Below, in pieces: positions 25,332 to 34,733 of a stretch of DNA of 64,000 bases. The notes under the pieces are model-generated. The model had not been told where the DNA came from. It was given only the letters and a program-made list of their open reading frames with translations, and did no database searches. Source of the stretch: Bdellovibrionales bacterium (GTDB lineage Bacteria; Bdellovibrionota; Bdellovibrionia; Bdellovibrionales; UBA1609); assembly GCA_019637855.1 (NCBI GenBank), contig JAHBUX010000004.1:62001-126000 (forward strand), written 5' to 3'. The position numbers were made by a program, and so were the translations under genes. Positions within the stretch are counted from its first letter, which is position 1, and each line of letters starts with the position of its first letter.

Positions 25332-27968
25332 CTAAGCAGTGGTCGCTTTCGTTTCTTTTTTGTTTTTAGCGCTCTTTTTAGCGGCGGCGCCGCGGGCAGG
25401 ACCCGCTTTTTTGCCGGGCTTTTTGCCTGTGGCCAGCTTGTCGCGAATCAGCGGCAAGACAGCATCCAAGGTCAGATCTTCGATCTTCATTTCATCGGCC
25501 AAAGAGATATTTTTGGCGCCCACCTTGATGTACGGGCCGTACTTACCCGTATGCACCTGCACCGCCTCCTGCGTGTCGGGGAAAATGCCAAGCTCTTTGA
25601 GCGGCGCCGACCGACCCCGCATACGCTTCGGTTGAGCCAAAAGTTCCAATGCACGTTTGATATCGACCGCAAAGATGTTCTCGGTCCGCGGAATTGAACG
25701 GTAGTCACCCTCGTGCACCACATATGGTCCGAAACGGCCAAGGCCCTTCTTCACATCCTTGCCCGAGTCCGGATGTGTGCCTAACGTCTTCGGCAGCTCC
25801 AGCAGCGCCAAAGCTTGCTCCAAACTGAGCGATTCAGGTGTCAACGTTGCCGGAATCGCCATACGCTTCAACTTTTCCGAATCATTGTCTCCCATTTGCA
25901 CATAGGGACCATAGCGACCGGTCAACACATAGACCGGCAAGCCACTGACCGGATCTTTTCCAAGAGCATCGGTGCCGTTGATCTTCTGGTCGATCAGTTT
26001 ATTGGCCATGTCGGCCGTCATGTCTCCCGGCACCTGAGTTTCGGGCAACGAAGCGCAAACTTCCTTTTCACCCTTCTCTTCAGGACGACACACGTAAGCG
26101 CCATATTTACCGATACGGAAGTTCAGATTGTCCAGGCCTTCAAGACGAATCGAGCGGGATTGGTCGGCATCGATAGCTTTCTCTTGCTTCTCAATCTGCG
26201 ATTTCAGGCCCGTGTTGCCAAAATAGATGGAGGTCAAATACTTCACGTAATCCATATCACCTTGAGCGACCGCATCGAGTGCGCGCTCCATTTCGGAGGT
26301 GAAACCTAAATCAACGTAATCCGGCAGCGACTGTTTGAGCAGCTTGGAAACCACCAGTGCCGTAAACGTAGGTACCAAAGCATTACCCACTTTGCGCACA
26401 TAACCGCGATCTTGAATCGTGCTGATGATCGTCGCGTACGTGGAGGGACGGCCAATGCCCTCTTTCTCCATCGTCTGCACAAGGCTTGCTTCCGTAAAGC
26501 GCGCCGGCGGCTTGGTTTCGTGCTCGTTGCTCGTGATCTTCGAGCACTTCACTTTATCGCCGACCTTCAACTTCGGCAGGCGCACTTCGCTCTCATCGGC
26601 AGTGTCTTCTTCCTTCTCCTCAACATAGACTTTCAAAAAGCCCGGGAACTCAATCGACATACCCGAGGCGGAGAAAAGCGCATCGCCCACTTTGAACTTC
26701 ACGCTCACTTGCTTCTGCTCCGAGTTGTTCATCTGGCTGGCTACGGTGCGCTTCCAGATCAACTCGTACACTTTTAGCAATCCACCGTTCAGTCCGGTTT
26801 CTTCCGGTTGTTGAAAGGCTGTTCCCGCAGGACGAATCGCTTCATGCGCCTCTTGTGCGCCCTTGCTCTTCTTACCCGAGTACTCGCGCGGCTGGGCCGG
26901 CAGATACTTATCGCCATACAACTGCTTGATGGTATCACGCGCCCCTTGAACGGCTTGCGTCGACAAATTGGGCGAATCCGTTCTCATGTATGTGATAAAA
27001 CCGCGTTCATAAAGCTTTTGCGCCAGCTCCATGGTCTCACGCGAGGTGAATCCTAGTTTACGGTTAGACTCCTGCTGCAAAGTCGAAGTGATAAACGGCG
27101 GAGCCGGTTTACGCGAGATCGGCTTTTCCTCAACGTCATCCACCACCCAATCTTTGCCCTTCAAAGACTCTTGCCACTGAGCGGCCTCAGCCTCTTTCAA
27201 CCAAACGGTGCTACCCACTTTGTCTTTGAGTAGAGCGCCCGTCTCGCTATCAAAATCCTTTCCGCTGGCCACGCGTTGGCCCTTCAAAGTGTGCGAACGG
27301 CTTTCGAACTGGATACCGTCTTTCTCATTGCTGCCCGTGAGGCTCCAATATTTGGAGCGCTTAAAACGCAGACGCTCGTGCTCGCGCTCGGCGATCAAAC
27401 GCACAGCCACGGACTGCACACGACCGGCCGACAGACCGTAAGTCACCTTCTTCCACAGCAGCGGAGAGATGGAATATCCAACCAAACGATCTAAAATCCG
27501 ACGCGCCTCTTGCGCACGCACCAAATGGTCATCGATTTCACGGAAGTGCTTTAAAGCGTTTTGAATCGCTTCTTTGGTGATCTCGTGAAACACCATTCGC
27601 TTCACGGGAACTTTTGGTTTCAGAACTTCAATCAAATGCCAGCTGATCGACTCACCTTCGCGGTCTTCGTCGGTCGCAAGAATCAGTTCCTCGGCCTCAG
27701 CCAGTTTCTCTTTCAAAGTCTTAACGATACGAGTCTTGGTTTTCGGCACACAATATATAGGAGTGAATTCTTCATTCACGTTCACGCCGAGGTTGGCCCA
27801 CTTCTCTTTTTTAAACTTCTCCGGCACATCCTTGGCGGACTGCGGAAGATCGCGCACGTGGCCCATGCAGGATTCGACCGTATACTCTTTGCCCAGAAAT
27901 TTCCGAATCGTTTTGGCCTTGGTCGGTGACTCGACGATGACTAACTTCTTACCGGTGCTTTTAGACAT
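25332..27968 (-). CDS. topA: DNA topoisomerase I
   Basis: Type IA topoisomerase that relaxes negative supercoils. The Toprim domain starts with KKLVIVESPTKAKTIRKFLG, and the acidic cluster is ATDEDREGESISWHL. The active-site Tyr is near residue 325 in GFITYMRTDSPNLS. The C-terminus carries three or four repeats of the type GKYGAYVC, GRYGPYVQMGDN, GRFGPYVVHEGDYRS and GKYGPYIKVG, the Topo C-terminal repeat, without CxxC zinc fingers. A Lys/Ala-rich tail (KKPGKKAGPARGAAAKKSAK) follows. 878 aa is normal. Confidence 0.97.
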   Translation of the reverse strand: MSKSTGKKLVIVESPTKAKTIRKFLGKEYTVESCMGHVRDLPQSAKDVPEKFKKEKWANLGVNVNEEFTPIYCVPKTKTRIVKTLKEKLAEAEELILATDEDREGESISWHLIEVLKPKVPVKRMVFHEITKEAIQNALKHFREIDDHLVRAQEARRILDRLVGYSISPLLWKKVTYGLSAGRVQSVAVRLIAEREHERLRFKRSKYWSLTGSNEKDGIQFESRSHTLKGQRVASGKDFDSETGALLKDKVGSTVWLKEAEAAQWQESLKGKDWVVDDVEEKPISRKPAPPFITSTLQQESNRKLGFTSRETMELAQKLYERGFITYMRTDSPNLSTQAVQGARDTIKQLYGDKYLPAQPREYSGKKSKGAQEAHEAIRPAGTAFQQPEETGLNGGLLKVYELIWKRTVASQMNNSEQKQVSVKFKVGDALFSASGMSIEFPGFLKVYVEEKEEDTADESEVRLPKLKVGDKVKCSKITSNEHETKPPARFTEASLVQTMEKEGIGRPSTYATIISTIQDRGYVRKVGNALVPTFTALVVSKLLKQSLPDYVDLGFTSEMERALDAVAQGDMDYVKYLTSIYFGNTGLKSQIEKQEKAIDADQSRSIRLEGLDNLNFRIGKYGAYVCRPEEKGEKEVCASLPETQVPGDMTADMANKLIDQKINGTDALGKDPVSGLPVYVLTGRYGPYVQMGDNDSEKLKRMAIPATLTPESLSLEQALALLELPKTLGTHPDSGKDVKKGLGRFGPYVVHEGDYRSIPRTENIFAVDIKRALELLAQPKRMRGRSAPLKELGIFPDTQEAVQVHTGKYGPYIKVGAKNISLADEMKIEDLTLDAVLPLIRDKLATGKKPGKKAGPARGAAAKKSAKNKKETKATTA

Positions 27969-28052
27969 ATGGTTTAAGATTTGGACTTATTGTGTGTTTG
28001 AAGCAATCGTTTTCTCTTGACTCAATGCTTCTGTCTTGGGCGGTATGGATTG

Positions 28053-28835
28053 ATGAAATCACTTGCAGAGTTCCACGCGCGCGGCGTTCGCATCCTTCTC
28101 ACGGACATTGACGGCACACTCACAGAACACGGGCGACTGCCACCTCACAGCTACGAGGCCCTTAGTCGATTGACGGCCTCCGGATTCCAAGTCATTCCGG
28201 TCACTGGACGTCCGGCCGGGTGGTGCGAAATGATAGCTAGACTTTGGCCCGTACACGGAGTGGTGGGCGAAAACGGAGCTTTTTATTTTCGTTATGACGG
28301 AAAGAAAATGCGCCGTCATTTCGTGCGCGGCAAAGCTGAGCGTTCAGCCGATAGGAAGTCTCTGCGCGAAATCCGCGCGGAGGTTTTGAAAGAAGTCCCC
28401 GGCTCAGCCGTAGCCTCGGACCAGTTCAGCCGCCTTTTTGATTTGGCCATCGATTTTTGCGAAGACGTAAAGCCTTTATCCAAGAAAGACATCCAGCGCA
28501 TCGTCGACATTTTCCACAAGCATGGCGCCATCGCCAAAGTCTCTAACATTCATGTTAACGGTTGGTTCGGCGACTACGACAAGGTCTCTACATGCAAACT
28601 CTATCTCGAACGCCAGTTCAGCTTAAGCCAAGCCGAAATGAAGAAAAAGTGCGCGTTCGTGGGAGACTCGCCGAACGACGAACCTATGTTCGGTTTTTTA
28701 CCTTATAGTTTTGCTGTGGCGAATATTCGCGCCTTCCTATCGCAGCTTAAAGACAAGCCCGCCTACATCGCCTCCCGGGAGGAAGGCGCCGGCTTTGTAC
28801 AAATCGCGAATAAGCTGCTGGCTTTAAAAGATTAG
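28053..28835 (+). CDS. HAD-IIB family hydrolase, 260 aa
   Basis: The product has motif I LLTDIDGTLTEHG, motif II IPVTGRPAGWCEM, and motif IV CAFVGDSPNDEPMFGF, with a long cap of the C2B type between them (KVSNIHVNGWFGDYDKVS). These enzymes remove phosphate from sugar phosphates; mannosyl-phosphoglycerate and sucrose-phosphate phosphatases are relatives. ATG at 28053 gives a good start (MKSLAEFHARGVR); a TTG 12 codons upstream is less likely. It is divergent from topA. Confidence 0.82.
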   Translation: MKSLAEFHARGVRILLTDIDGTLTEHGRLPPHSYEALSRLTASGFQVIPVTGRPAGWCEMIARLWPVHGVVGENGAFYFRYDGKKMRRHFVRGKAERSADRKSLREIRAEVLKEVPGSAVASDQFSRLFDLAIDFCEDVKPLSKKDIQRIVDIFHKHGAIAKVSNIHVNGWFGDYDKVSTCKLYLERQFSLSQAEMKKKCAFVGDSPNDEPMFGFLPYSFAVANIRAFLSQLKDKPAYIASREEGAGFVQIANKLLALKD

Positions 28836-28847
28836 GCCGACCGGTCG

Positions 28848-31253
28848 CTATTTTTTTAGCTGCGACAAAGCTGCAAACGGATTATTGAACGCCGGTTTCT
28901 CTGGACGTTTGGTGATTTGAGCACCGCTGCCGCCAGCATGCTGCGGACGCGGTCCGCCGCCTTTTCCACCGCTACCTTGCTGGGGACGACGGCCACCATC
29001 GCGACCTTCACGGCGCGGCCCATCGCCACGACCACCGCCGCGCGGACGATCCGCACGAGCCTCGGGCCGAGGACGAGCTTCCATCTTGGGCTTCTCTTCC
29101 AGCTTCATGGTCAACGAGATCTGATTTTTATCCAGATCCACTGCCAACACCTTCACCTGAACCTGATCGCCTGGATTCACCACTTTGCGCGGATCATCGA
29201 CAAACTGATGGCTAAGCTCAGAAATATGAACCAAACCATCCTGATGGACGCCAATGTCAACAAAGGCACCGAAGTTCGTCACGTTGGTAACGATACCCGG
29301 ACAAATCATGCCACCTTTGAGATCTTTGAGCTCATGAATATCATCGCGGTAGTTGAAGACCTTAAACGGATCGCGCGGATCGCGCCCCGGCTTCTCCAAC
29401 TCGCGCAAAATATCATCAAAAGTGAACTCACCGATCAGCTTTCCCCATTTTTCGCGCAAGCCCTTCAGCTTGTCCGCGCCAGGTCCCATTAGAGCCGAAA
29501 CAGTGGCGCCGACTTCCGTCGCCATTTCACGAACGGCCGAGTAGCGCTCGGGATGAACACCGGTACGATCCAGAGCCACCTTACCATCGGCAATACGCAA
29601 AAATCCCGCAGCCTGCTCGAACGCTTTGGTCGAAAACTGCGGCACCTTCAGAAGCTCGTCGCGCTCTTTGTAAAGCCCTTGCTGTTTACGATAGGCCACA
29701 ATGTTTTTCGCAATCGCAGGGCCAATACCGGACACGTACTGGAGTAGAGATTCCGAAGCGGTGTTCAAATCTACACCGACTTGGTTCACGCAAGACTCCA
29801 CTACTTCGTGCAAAGATTTCTTCAAGCGTGTTTGGCTCACATCATGCTGATACTGACCCACACCAATACTCTTAGGCTCGACCTTCACCAGTTCAGCCAG
29901 AGGATCCTGCACACGACGGGCGATCGAGATCGCACCTCTTACAGTCAGATCCAAATCCGGAAACTCTTCACGCGCAATATCCGAAGCCGAATACACACTG
30001 GCACCCGACTCGCTGATCATAATGACCGGAACTTCCGTACCAATCTCTTTCAATACCTTGCGAATAAAGCCCTCAGCTTCACGTCCGCCAGTGCCATTCC
30101 CGACGGCGATGGCTTCGATCTTGATTTTCTGCACGACTTCACTGAAAAGCGTTTTGGCTTTTTCATGGGCGCCTTCACCGTGAATATGCAAAACCGTATG
30201 CGAAATAAAATTACCGGCTTTGTCGATCAACGCCACTTTGCAACCCGTGCGCAGGCCCGGATCTACGCCCAAAACAACTTTGGCGCCGAAAGGTGAGCTC
30301 ATCAAAACGTTACGCACGTTCTCGGCAAACACCTGAATGGCGTCCAAATCGGCGCGCTCTTTCAATTGCGTGTGCAACTCATTGGTGATCGACGGAATCA
30401 CGTGTACGGTCAGCGCAGTTTTCGCCACCGACTTCATAAACTCACTGGCGATCGAAGACGTGGTGATGGTGACCGATTCAAAACGCTTGGTCAGCGCCTC
30501 TTCATCAGCCTCCATAGTGACTTTCAGCTCGCCTTCCTGCCAGCCACGACGCAAGGCCAAGTAACGGTGCGAAGCTTTGCGGCTGTCCAGGTTCTTCACC
30601 GGTTCGCTGTACTCCGCGTACATTTCGTACTTCGAGTGCGGCTTGAACTCGCTGGTCTTCTCAGACTTCACTTTGCCTTGATTGTAAAACTCATCGCGCA
30701 CCAAAGTGCGCAGATCGCTCATATTGCTGACCTTCTCGACCAGAATATGCTGAGCCCCGCGCAAAACCTCTTCGTAGGTAGCATACCCCTTGGCAGCCGA
30801 AACGTACTCCTTGGCTTTGACCTCCAGAGTGGTTTCATCTTTGCCCTCGCCATGGCTCAACGCCCAAATCCAATCGGCCAGCGGCGTAAGACCCGCTTCG
30901 CGCGCCAGAGTGGCTTTGGACTTTTTCTTTTTCTTGTAGGGGCGATAAATTTCTTCGATCTGGTTGAGGTCCCAAGATTCATCGAGCGACTTCTTCAACT
31001 CGGGAGTCAGATTGCCCTGCTTCTCGATCTCTTTGACCACAAACTCGCGGCGTTGAAGGACGGCATTGTAGTCATCGTTAGCTTCGATCACAGTGCGAAT
31101 CTGAACTTCATCCAAATTGCCCGTACGCTCTTTACGATAGCGGGCCATAAAGGGAACGGTCGCACCTTCCCCTTGCAAGGCCAGCACAGCCTCGATCGAT
31201 TTTGCGTTTACTCCGGGAACACGCTTGGAAATGAATGTATTGGCTGAAAGCAT
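28848..31253 (-). CDS. tex: Tex, S1-domain RNA-binding transcription accessory protein
   Basis: Tex binds nucleic acids and affects transcription. Visible domains are the N-terminal HTH-rich region, a YqgF-like RNase H fold (GVDPGLRTGCKVALIDKAG), helix-hairpin-helix motifs (VSGIGPAIAKNIVAYR) and the S1 domain near residue 655 (GGMICPGIVTNVTNFGAFVD). An Arg/Gly-rich tail of about 55 residues (RPRPEARADRPRGGGRGDG) follows, which E. coli-type Tex lacks. It ends 5 nt downstream of infA's stop, so the order on this strand is infA, tex. Confidence 0.93.
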   Translation of the reverse strand: MLSANTFISKRVPGVNAKSIEAVLALQGEGATVPFMARYRKERTGNLDEVQIRTVIEANDDYNAVLQRREFVVKEIEKQGNLTPELKKSLDESWDLNQIEEIYRPYKKKKKSKATLAREAGLTPLADWIWALSHGEGKDETTLEVKAKEYVSAAKGYATYEEVLRGAQHILVEKVSNMSDLRTLVRDEFYNQGKVKSEKTSEFKPHSKYEMYAEYSEPVKNLDSRKASHRYLALRRGWQEGELKVTMEADEEALTKRFESVTITTSSIASEFMKSVAKTALTVHVIPSITNELHTQLKERADLDAIQVFAENVRNVLMSSPFGAKVVLGVDPGLRTGCKVALIDKAGNFISHTVLHIHGEGAHEKAKTLFSEVVQKIKIEAIAVGNGTGGREAEGFIRKVLKEIGTEVPVIMISESGASVYSASDIAREEFPDLDLTVRGAISIARRVQDPLAELVKVEPKSIGVGQYQHDVSQTRLKKSLHEVVESCVNQVGVDLNTASESLLQYVSGIGPAIAKNIVAYRKQQGLYKERDELLKVPQFSTKAFEQAAGFLRIADGKVALDRTGVHPERYSAVREMATEVGATVSALMGPGADKLKGLREKWGKLIGEFTFDDILRELEKPGRDPRDPFKVFNYRDDIHELKDLKGGMICPGIVTNVTNFGAFVDIGVHQDGLVHISELSHQFVDDPRKVVNPGDQVQVKVLAVDLDKNQISLTMKLEEKPKMEARPRPEARADRPRGGGRGDGPRREGRDGGRRPQQGSGGKGGGPRPQHAGGSGAQITKRPEKPAFNNPFAALSQLKK

Positions 31254-31258
31254 AGTTA

Positions 31259-31480
31259 TTATTTGTGACGATACATGATCAGACCGTGAGTCGGATCATA
31301 AGGCGAGACTCCCACCGTGACCTTGTCTCCCACCACAACTCGAATATTGAATCGGCGCATTTTTCCGCACAGCTTGGCGGAAATTTCCAAATTATTCTCC
31401 AGCAGCTTCACTTTGTAGATGCCACCGGCGGCGGCATCTACCACTTGCCCTTCGAGTTGCGCGAGATCGTCTTTGGCCAT
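31259..31480 (-). CDS. infA: Translation initiation factor IF-1
   Basis: The 73-residue OB-fold protein binds the A site of the 30S subunit. Its sequence is a clear IF-1: EGQVVDAAAGGIYKVKL, SAKLCGKMRRFNIRVVVGD, and MYRHK at the end. It lies between a Lys/Ala-rich gene upstream and tex downstream, not in the ribosomal protein operon, and is the middle of three closely spaced genes. Confidence 0.95.
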   Translation of the reverse strand: MAKDDLAQLEGQVVDAAAGGIYKVKLLENNLEISAKLCGKMRRFNIRVVVGDKVTVGVSPYDPTHGLIMYRHK

Positions 31481-31497
31481 TCGTTACTAGTCCTAAC

Positions 31498-32064
31498 CTA
31501 CGGTTTATAATTTGAAATGAGGTACTTTATGCCATCTTTAAACAGAACTTCCAACCGATCATTTCGATTGGCCAGAATGTAGCCCCACCCCAAAACCTTG
31601 TGGGTGATGGCCGTTTTCTCTTCGAAAACGTTCTTCATATTGTACGGTTTGGCTTCAATCTGCTCGGCCTTCTTGTACAAAGCCGCCCATTTCTGCACCA
31701 AAGCGGAAGCCGCCTCATTGGGATTGATATCAATCGAGATTTTACGCGCCCGCGCCTTGCTCTCGGGTTTAGCCGGAGCGGTCGCTTGAGCCGCAGTCTC
31801 CTTCTTCAAAGCGGCCTTGGCCTGCTCGATCTGCTTTTCGGGTTTAGCCGCTTTCGCGCCCTTGGCCACGGCCGGCTTGGACGTCGGCTTCGCGTTGAGC
31901 ACCACCGCTTTGGCCGGCTTTGCCTTCGCCTCAGCTTTGGTGGCTATCACGGCCGTCGCTTTGCCTCCTGTGGTCTTTTTGACGTTGGAAGCTTTCCCCT
32001 GCTTTGCCCCATTCGCTTTCAATGAGCGAGACTGCTGTGCCGCAGCCTTAGTTTTCTGCGCCAT
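31498..32064 (-). CDS. Protein with histone H1-like Lys/Ala tail and a C-terminal domain, 188 aa
   Basis: The first ~110 residues consist mostly of Ala, Lys, Thr and Val (AKAKPAKAVVLNAKPTSKP), like histone H1 or bacterial HU-type tails. The C-terminal ~75 residues are a compact domain: ISIDINPNEAASALVQKWAAL, then FEEKTAITHKVLGWGYILAN and RLEVLFKDGIKYLISNYKP. ATG at 32064 with GGAG upstream is preferred over one four codons earlier. The tail suggests DNA or RNA binding. The C-terminal domain is unknown to me. It precedes infA by 17 nt. Confidence 0.7.
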   Translation of the reverse strand: MAQKTKAAAQQSRSLKANGAKQGKASNVKKTTGGKATAVIATKAEAKAKPAKAVVLNAKPTSKPAVAKGAKAAKPEKQIEQAKAALKKETAAQATAPAKPESKARARKISIDINPNEAASALVQKWAALYKKAEQIEAKPYNMKNVFEEKTAITHKVLGWGYILANRNDRLEVLFKDGIKYLISNYKP

Positions 32065-32207
32065 TAAATTCTCCATGCCAAAAGAGTGATCTATATATCA
32101 AAATAAGTTGAATGGCTAGGACCTTAAGTGGCATGAACGAGAGGCAACATCCGGTCACTATTCAGCTTTTTACGTTTTTTTGATCATAGTGTGAGCAGGA
32201 GTGGGAA

Positions 32208-33278
32208 ATGGCAGTGCAAATCCGCGAAATACTGGAAAATTTTCCTGATCTACTGAGTTTGAATCGCGGCGCACCGGACCACAGTGTCACAGATATCCAA
32301 ACAGGAACGACAGCGTCATCGCAGAGTTTGATCTTCGTATCCAATCGTCAACAGCTCGAAGCGGCGCAAGAGTCGCAGTCCACCACTTGGGTTGTTGGGA
32401 AAGATCTGGTTACGCTCGTCCCTGCGAAAGTCACCACCCTCCTGGTCAGCCCAAATCCTTACTTGGCATTGGCACAAGTCGCGAAACGTCTTTTCCCCCT
32501 GACTCGCCACCATCAAATTCTCTCCGGCGCCAAAATCCATGACAGCGCACGTGTGTCGAGCAGCGCTCAGATTGGACGCGAGTGCATCATTGGCCCCGGC
32601 GCTGTGATTGGTGACGACTGTGTTCTCGGCGATCGCTGCATCGTAGGCGCCAACTCCGTGTTAGAGCCCGGAGTGAAACTGGGCGAAGGCACACATATTC
32701 ATCCCCTGGTGTTTATCGGCCACTCCTGTGAACTCGGTAAGAACTGCGAAGTGCATCCGCACACTAGCATCGGCACCGAGGGGTTCGGTTACGCACAAGA
32801 TGCCAAGTTCAACCACTACCGCATCACCCATTTTGGCCGCGTGATTTTAGAAGATGGCGTGCACATCGGCGCCGGCGTAAACATCGACCGCGGCACCTTC
32901 GAAGACAGCCGCATCGGGGCGGGAACTAAGATCGACAACCATTGCCACTTTGGTCACAACATTCAGATCGGCCGCAATACTTTGATCACGGCGGGCATGA
33001 TCACCGCCGGGTCGGTCACCATCGGCAACGCTTGCGTGTTTGGCGGACGTACGACCGTGGGCGGACATATTTCGATTGCGGATCAGACTCAGGTCGGCGG
33101 ACATTCGGTCGTCCAACATACGGTCGAAAAAGCGGGACAGTATGCAGGCTTTCCCCTACAGCCGATGAAAAACGAGCTCCGGCTGCGCGTTTTACTGAAG
33201 GACTATCCAGAGGTGGTCAAGCAGGTGCGTCGACTCAGCAAGCACCTAGGCATCGGCCAAGACGTCAACCCGGAGTGA
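32208..33278 (+). CDS. lpxD: UDP-3-O-acylglucosamine N-acyltransferase
   Basis: LpxD adds the N-linked acyl chain to UDP-3-O-acylglucosamine in lipid A synthesis. The N-terminal domain (to ~100) is followed by the left-handed beta-helix of hexapeptide repeats (IGPGAVIGDDCVLGDRC, VHIGAGVNIDRGTF). The catalytic His lies in KIDNHCHFGHN near residue 242, and EGFGYAQD marks the cofactor pocket. 356 aa is normal. It stands without lpxA, lpxB, fabZ or bamA. Presence of LpxD implies a lipid A-containing outer membrane. Confidence 0.93.
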   Translation: MAVQIREILENFPDLLSLNRGAPDHSVTDIQTGTTASSQSLIFVSNRQQLEAAQESQSTTWVVGKDLVTLVPAKVTTLLVSPNPYLALAQVAKRLFPLTRHHQILSGAKIHDSARVSSSAQIGRECIIGPGAVIGDDCVLGDRCIVGANSVLEPGVKLGEGTHIHPLVFIGHSCELGKNCEVHPHTSIGTEGFGYAQDAKFNHYRITHFGRVILEDGVHIGAGVNIDRGTFEDSRIGAGTKIDNHCHFGHNIQIGRNTLITAGMITAGSVTIGNACVFGGRTTVGGHISIADQTQVGGHSVVQHTVEKAGQYAGFPLQPMKNELRLRVLLKDYPEVVKQVRRLSKHLGIGQDVNPE

Positions 33279-34415
33279 CTAGCGCAACGGATAGTGCAAA
33301 AGCCGACACTCGATGGGCCCGTTCCACACAGGAACTCGGCGCGCGGCCTTAAGGCGTAAAGCCGCGCTGGCCTCCGCATTGCCACTCAAAATCCAAGCGT
33401 CCCAACCCTTGAAGCTGTTCTTCAACGTGGCCGACGTGTCGTTCATGAGATTTTTCACCTGCTCAAGCTCGCCCATACGCTCACCATAGGGTGGATTGGT
33501 GATGATCATTCCGTTCTCACAACCGGCTGGCGCTTTCAACTCACGCACGTCACGCTGTTGGAATAAGATCCAATTCTCGACACCAGCGGCGCGCGCATTG
33601 GCGCGGGCTTTCTCAATCATTCCCGCGTCTTTGTCATAGCCAAACAGAAATGGCTTGGCGGGAGGCGCCTTACGAGCACCGCGCTTACTAGCCTCAGCCC
33701 ACGCTTCGGCCTGGAAACCCGCCAGTTTTTCAAACGCGAAAGGCCGCCGACGCTTGGACATCGGAAGTCCCGCCGCGGTGAGTGCCGCTTCAATCAATAT
33801 CGTGCCCGAGCCGCAAAAAGGATCCACCAGTGGACGTGGCGCTACCCAACCGGCCGAGCGCAAAAGTCCAGCCGCCACGTTCTCGCGCAGGGGCGCAAGC
33901 CCCACATGCTGACGATAACCGCGGTTCGACAAACTGTCCCCAGTCACATCGATCGAGACCGACACTTGCGTTTGCACCACCCGCACCACGATTCGCAGAT
34001 CCGCCACATCTTCGTCACCCACATTGGGCCGTTGATCGAATTTCTTCCAAAACTGATCTACCACGGCATCTTTGACTTTGAGGGCGACAAAGCGCTGATC
34101 GCGCAGCTTCATATGCTCACGCACATGCGCCTCTACACGTAGGGTCTGCTGCGGCGTAATGTTCTTTGTGAAGTCGTGCTTTTTGAAAACGCCATTATAA
34201 AGATCGTCTTCGTTGTAAGCGATGAAGTCAGCCACCGGCAGCAAGAAGCGCGTGGCGATGCGACTGTGCACATGAGCACGGTAAAGGTCCGCCCACGAGC
34301 AATCGATATCGACGGCGTCGGGACGCGCTCTTACTTTCTTGATTCCGATGTCTTGAAGTTCGTTAGCGAGTTGTTCGGTAAGGCCTCGTGAGGTTAGGCC
34401 TAAAAAACGCGGCAT
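33279..34415 (-). CDS. THUMP-domain 23S rRNA methyltransferase (RlmL N-terminal type), 378 aa
   Basis: The N-terminal THUMP region is followed by a methyltransferase with DPFCGSGTILIEAALTA (motif I), FGYDKDAGMIEKARANARAA (motif II) and the N6/N2-type catalytic NPPYGERMG. This layout is that of E. coli RlmL's first half (m2G2445 of 23S rRNA); the RlmK half is absent. Assignment to 23S is by family knowledge. It converges tail-to-tail with lpxD. Confidence 0.85.
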   Translation of the reverse strand: MPRFLGLTSRGLTEQLANELQDIGIKKVRARPDAVDIDCSWADLYRAHVHSRIATRFLLPVADFIAYNEDDLYNGVFKKHDFTKNITPQQTLRVEAHVREHMKLRDQRFVALKVKDAVVDQFWKKFDQRPNVGDEDVADLRIVVRVVQTQVSVSIDVTGDSLSNRGYRQHVGLAPLRENVAAGLLRSAGWVAPRPLVDPFCGSGTILIEAALTAAGLPMSKRRRPFAFEKLAGFQAEAWAEASKRGARKAPPAKPFLFGYDKDAGMIEKARANARAAGVENWILFQQRDVRELKAPAGCENGMIITNPPYGERMGELEQVKNLMNDTSATLKNSFKGWDAWILSGNAEASAALRLKAARRVPVWNGPIECRLLHYPLR

Positions 34416-34703
34416 CTACTCTTCCACTTCGTCGTGCCTGTCTTCCTTGAGTTCTTGGTTATAAAGCTGCTTATAGACATCACGCTGCAGAGTGCGTGAG
34501 TCTGTTTTCAGAGCCGCTTCAGGTAAGGAGGCTTGTACACGAAGATCCTCTTCGTCACCGCCTCCGGGATAGCTGCGCTTTTTCAGAGGTACGACTAAAG
34601 CGGCCGGGTCGCGGTCAATCTCCGTAACGGGAGCGAAATCCTCAGCTACGGCTACACTTGCGATACAGGCGGCCAGACTGGCCCAATACATCCAAAGTTT
34701 CAT
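34416..34703 (-). CDS. Small secreted protein, 95 aa
   Basis: ATG at 34703 with GGTGGGG upstream gives a signal peptide (MYWASLAACIASVAVA|EDF). The mature part is short, charged and probably disordered, ending KEDRHDEVEE. It lies between the nitrilase and the RlmL-like gene, on the same strand and only one base before the latter. No family seen. Confidence 0.6.
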   Translation of the reverse strand: MKLWMYWASLAACIASVAVAEDFAPVTEIDRDPAALVVPLKKRSYPGGGDEEDLRVQASLPEAALKTDSRTLQRDVYKQLYNQELKEDRHDEVEE

Positions 34704-34733
34704 AGCCCCACCATAGCACACCGGCTCAGGGCT

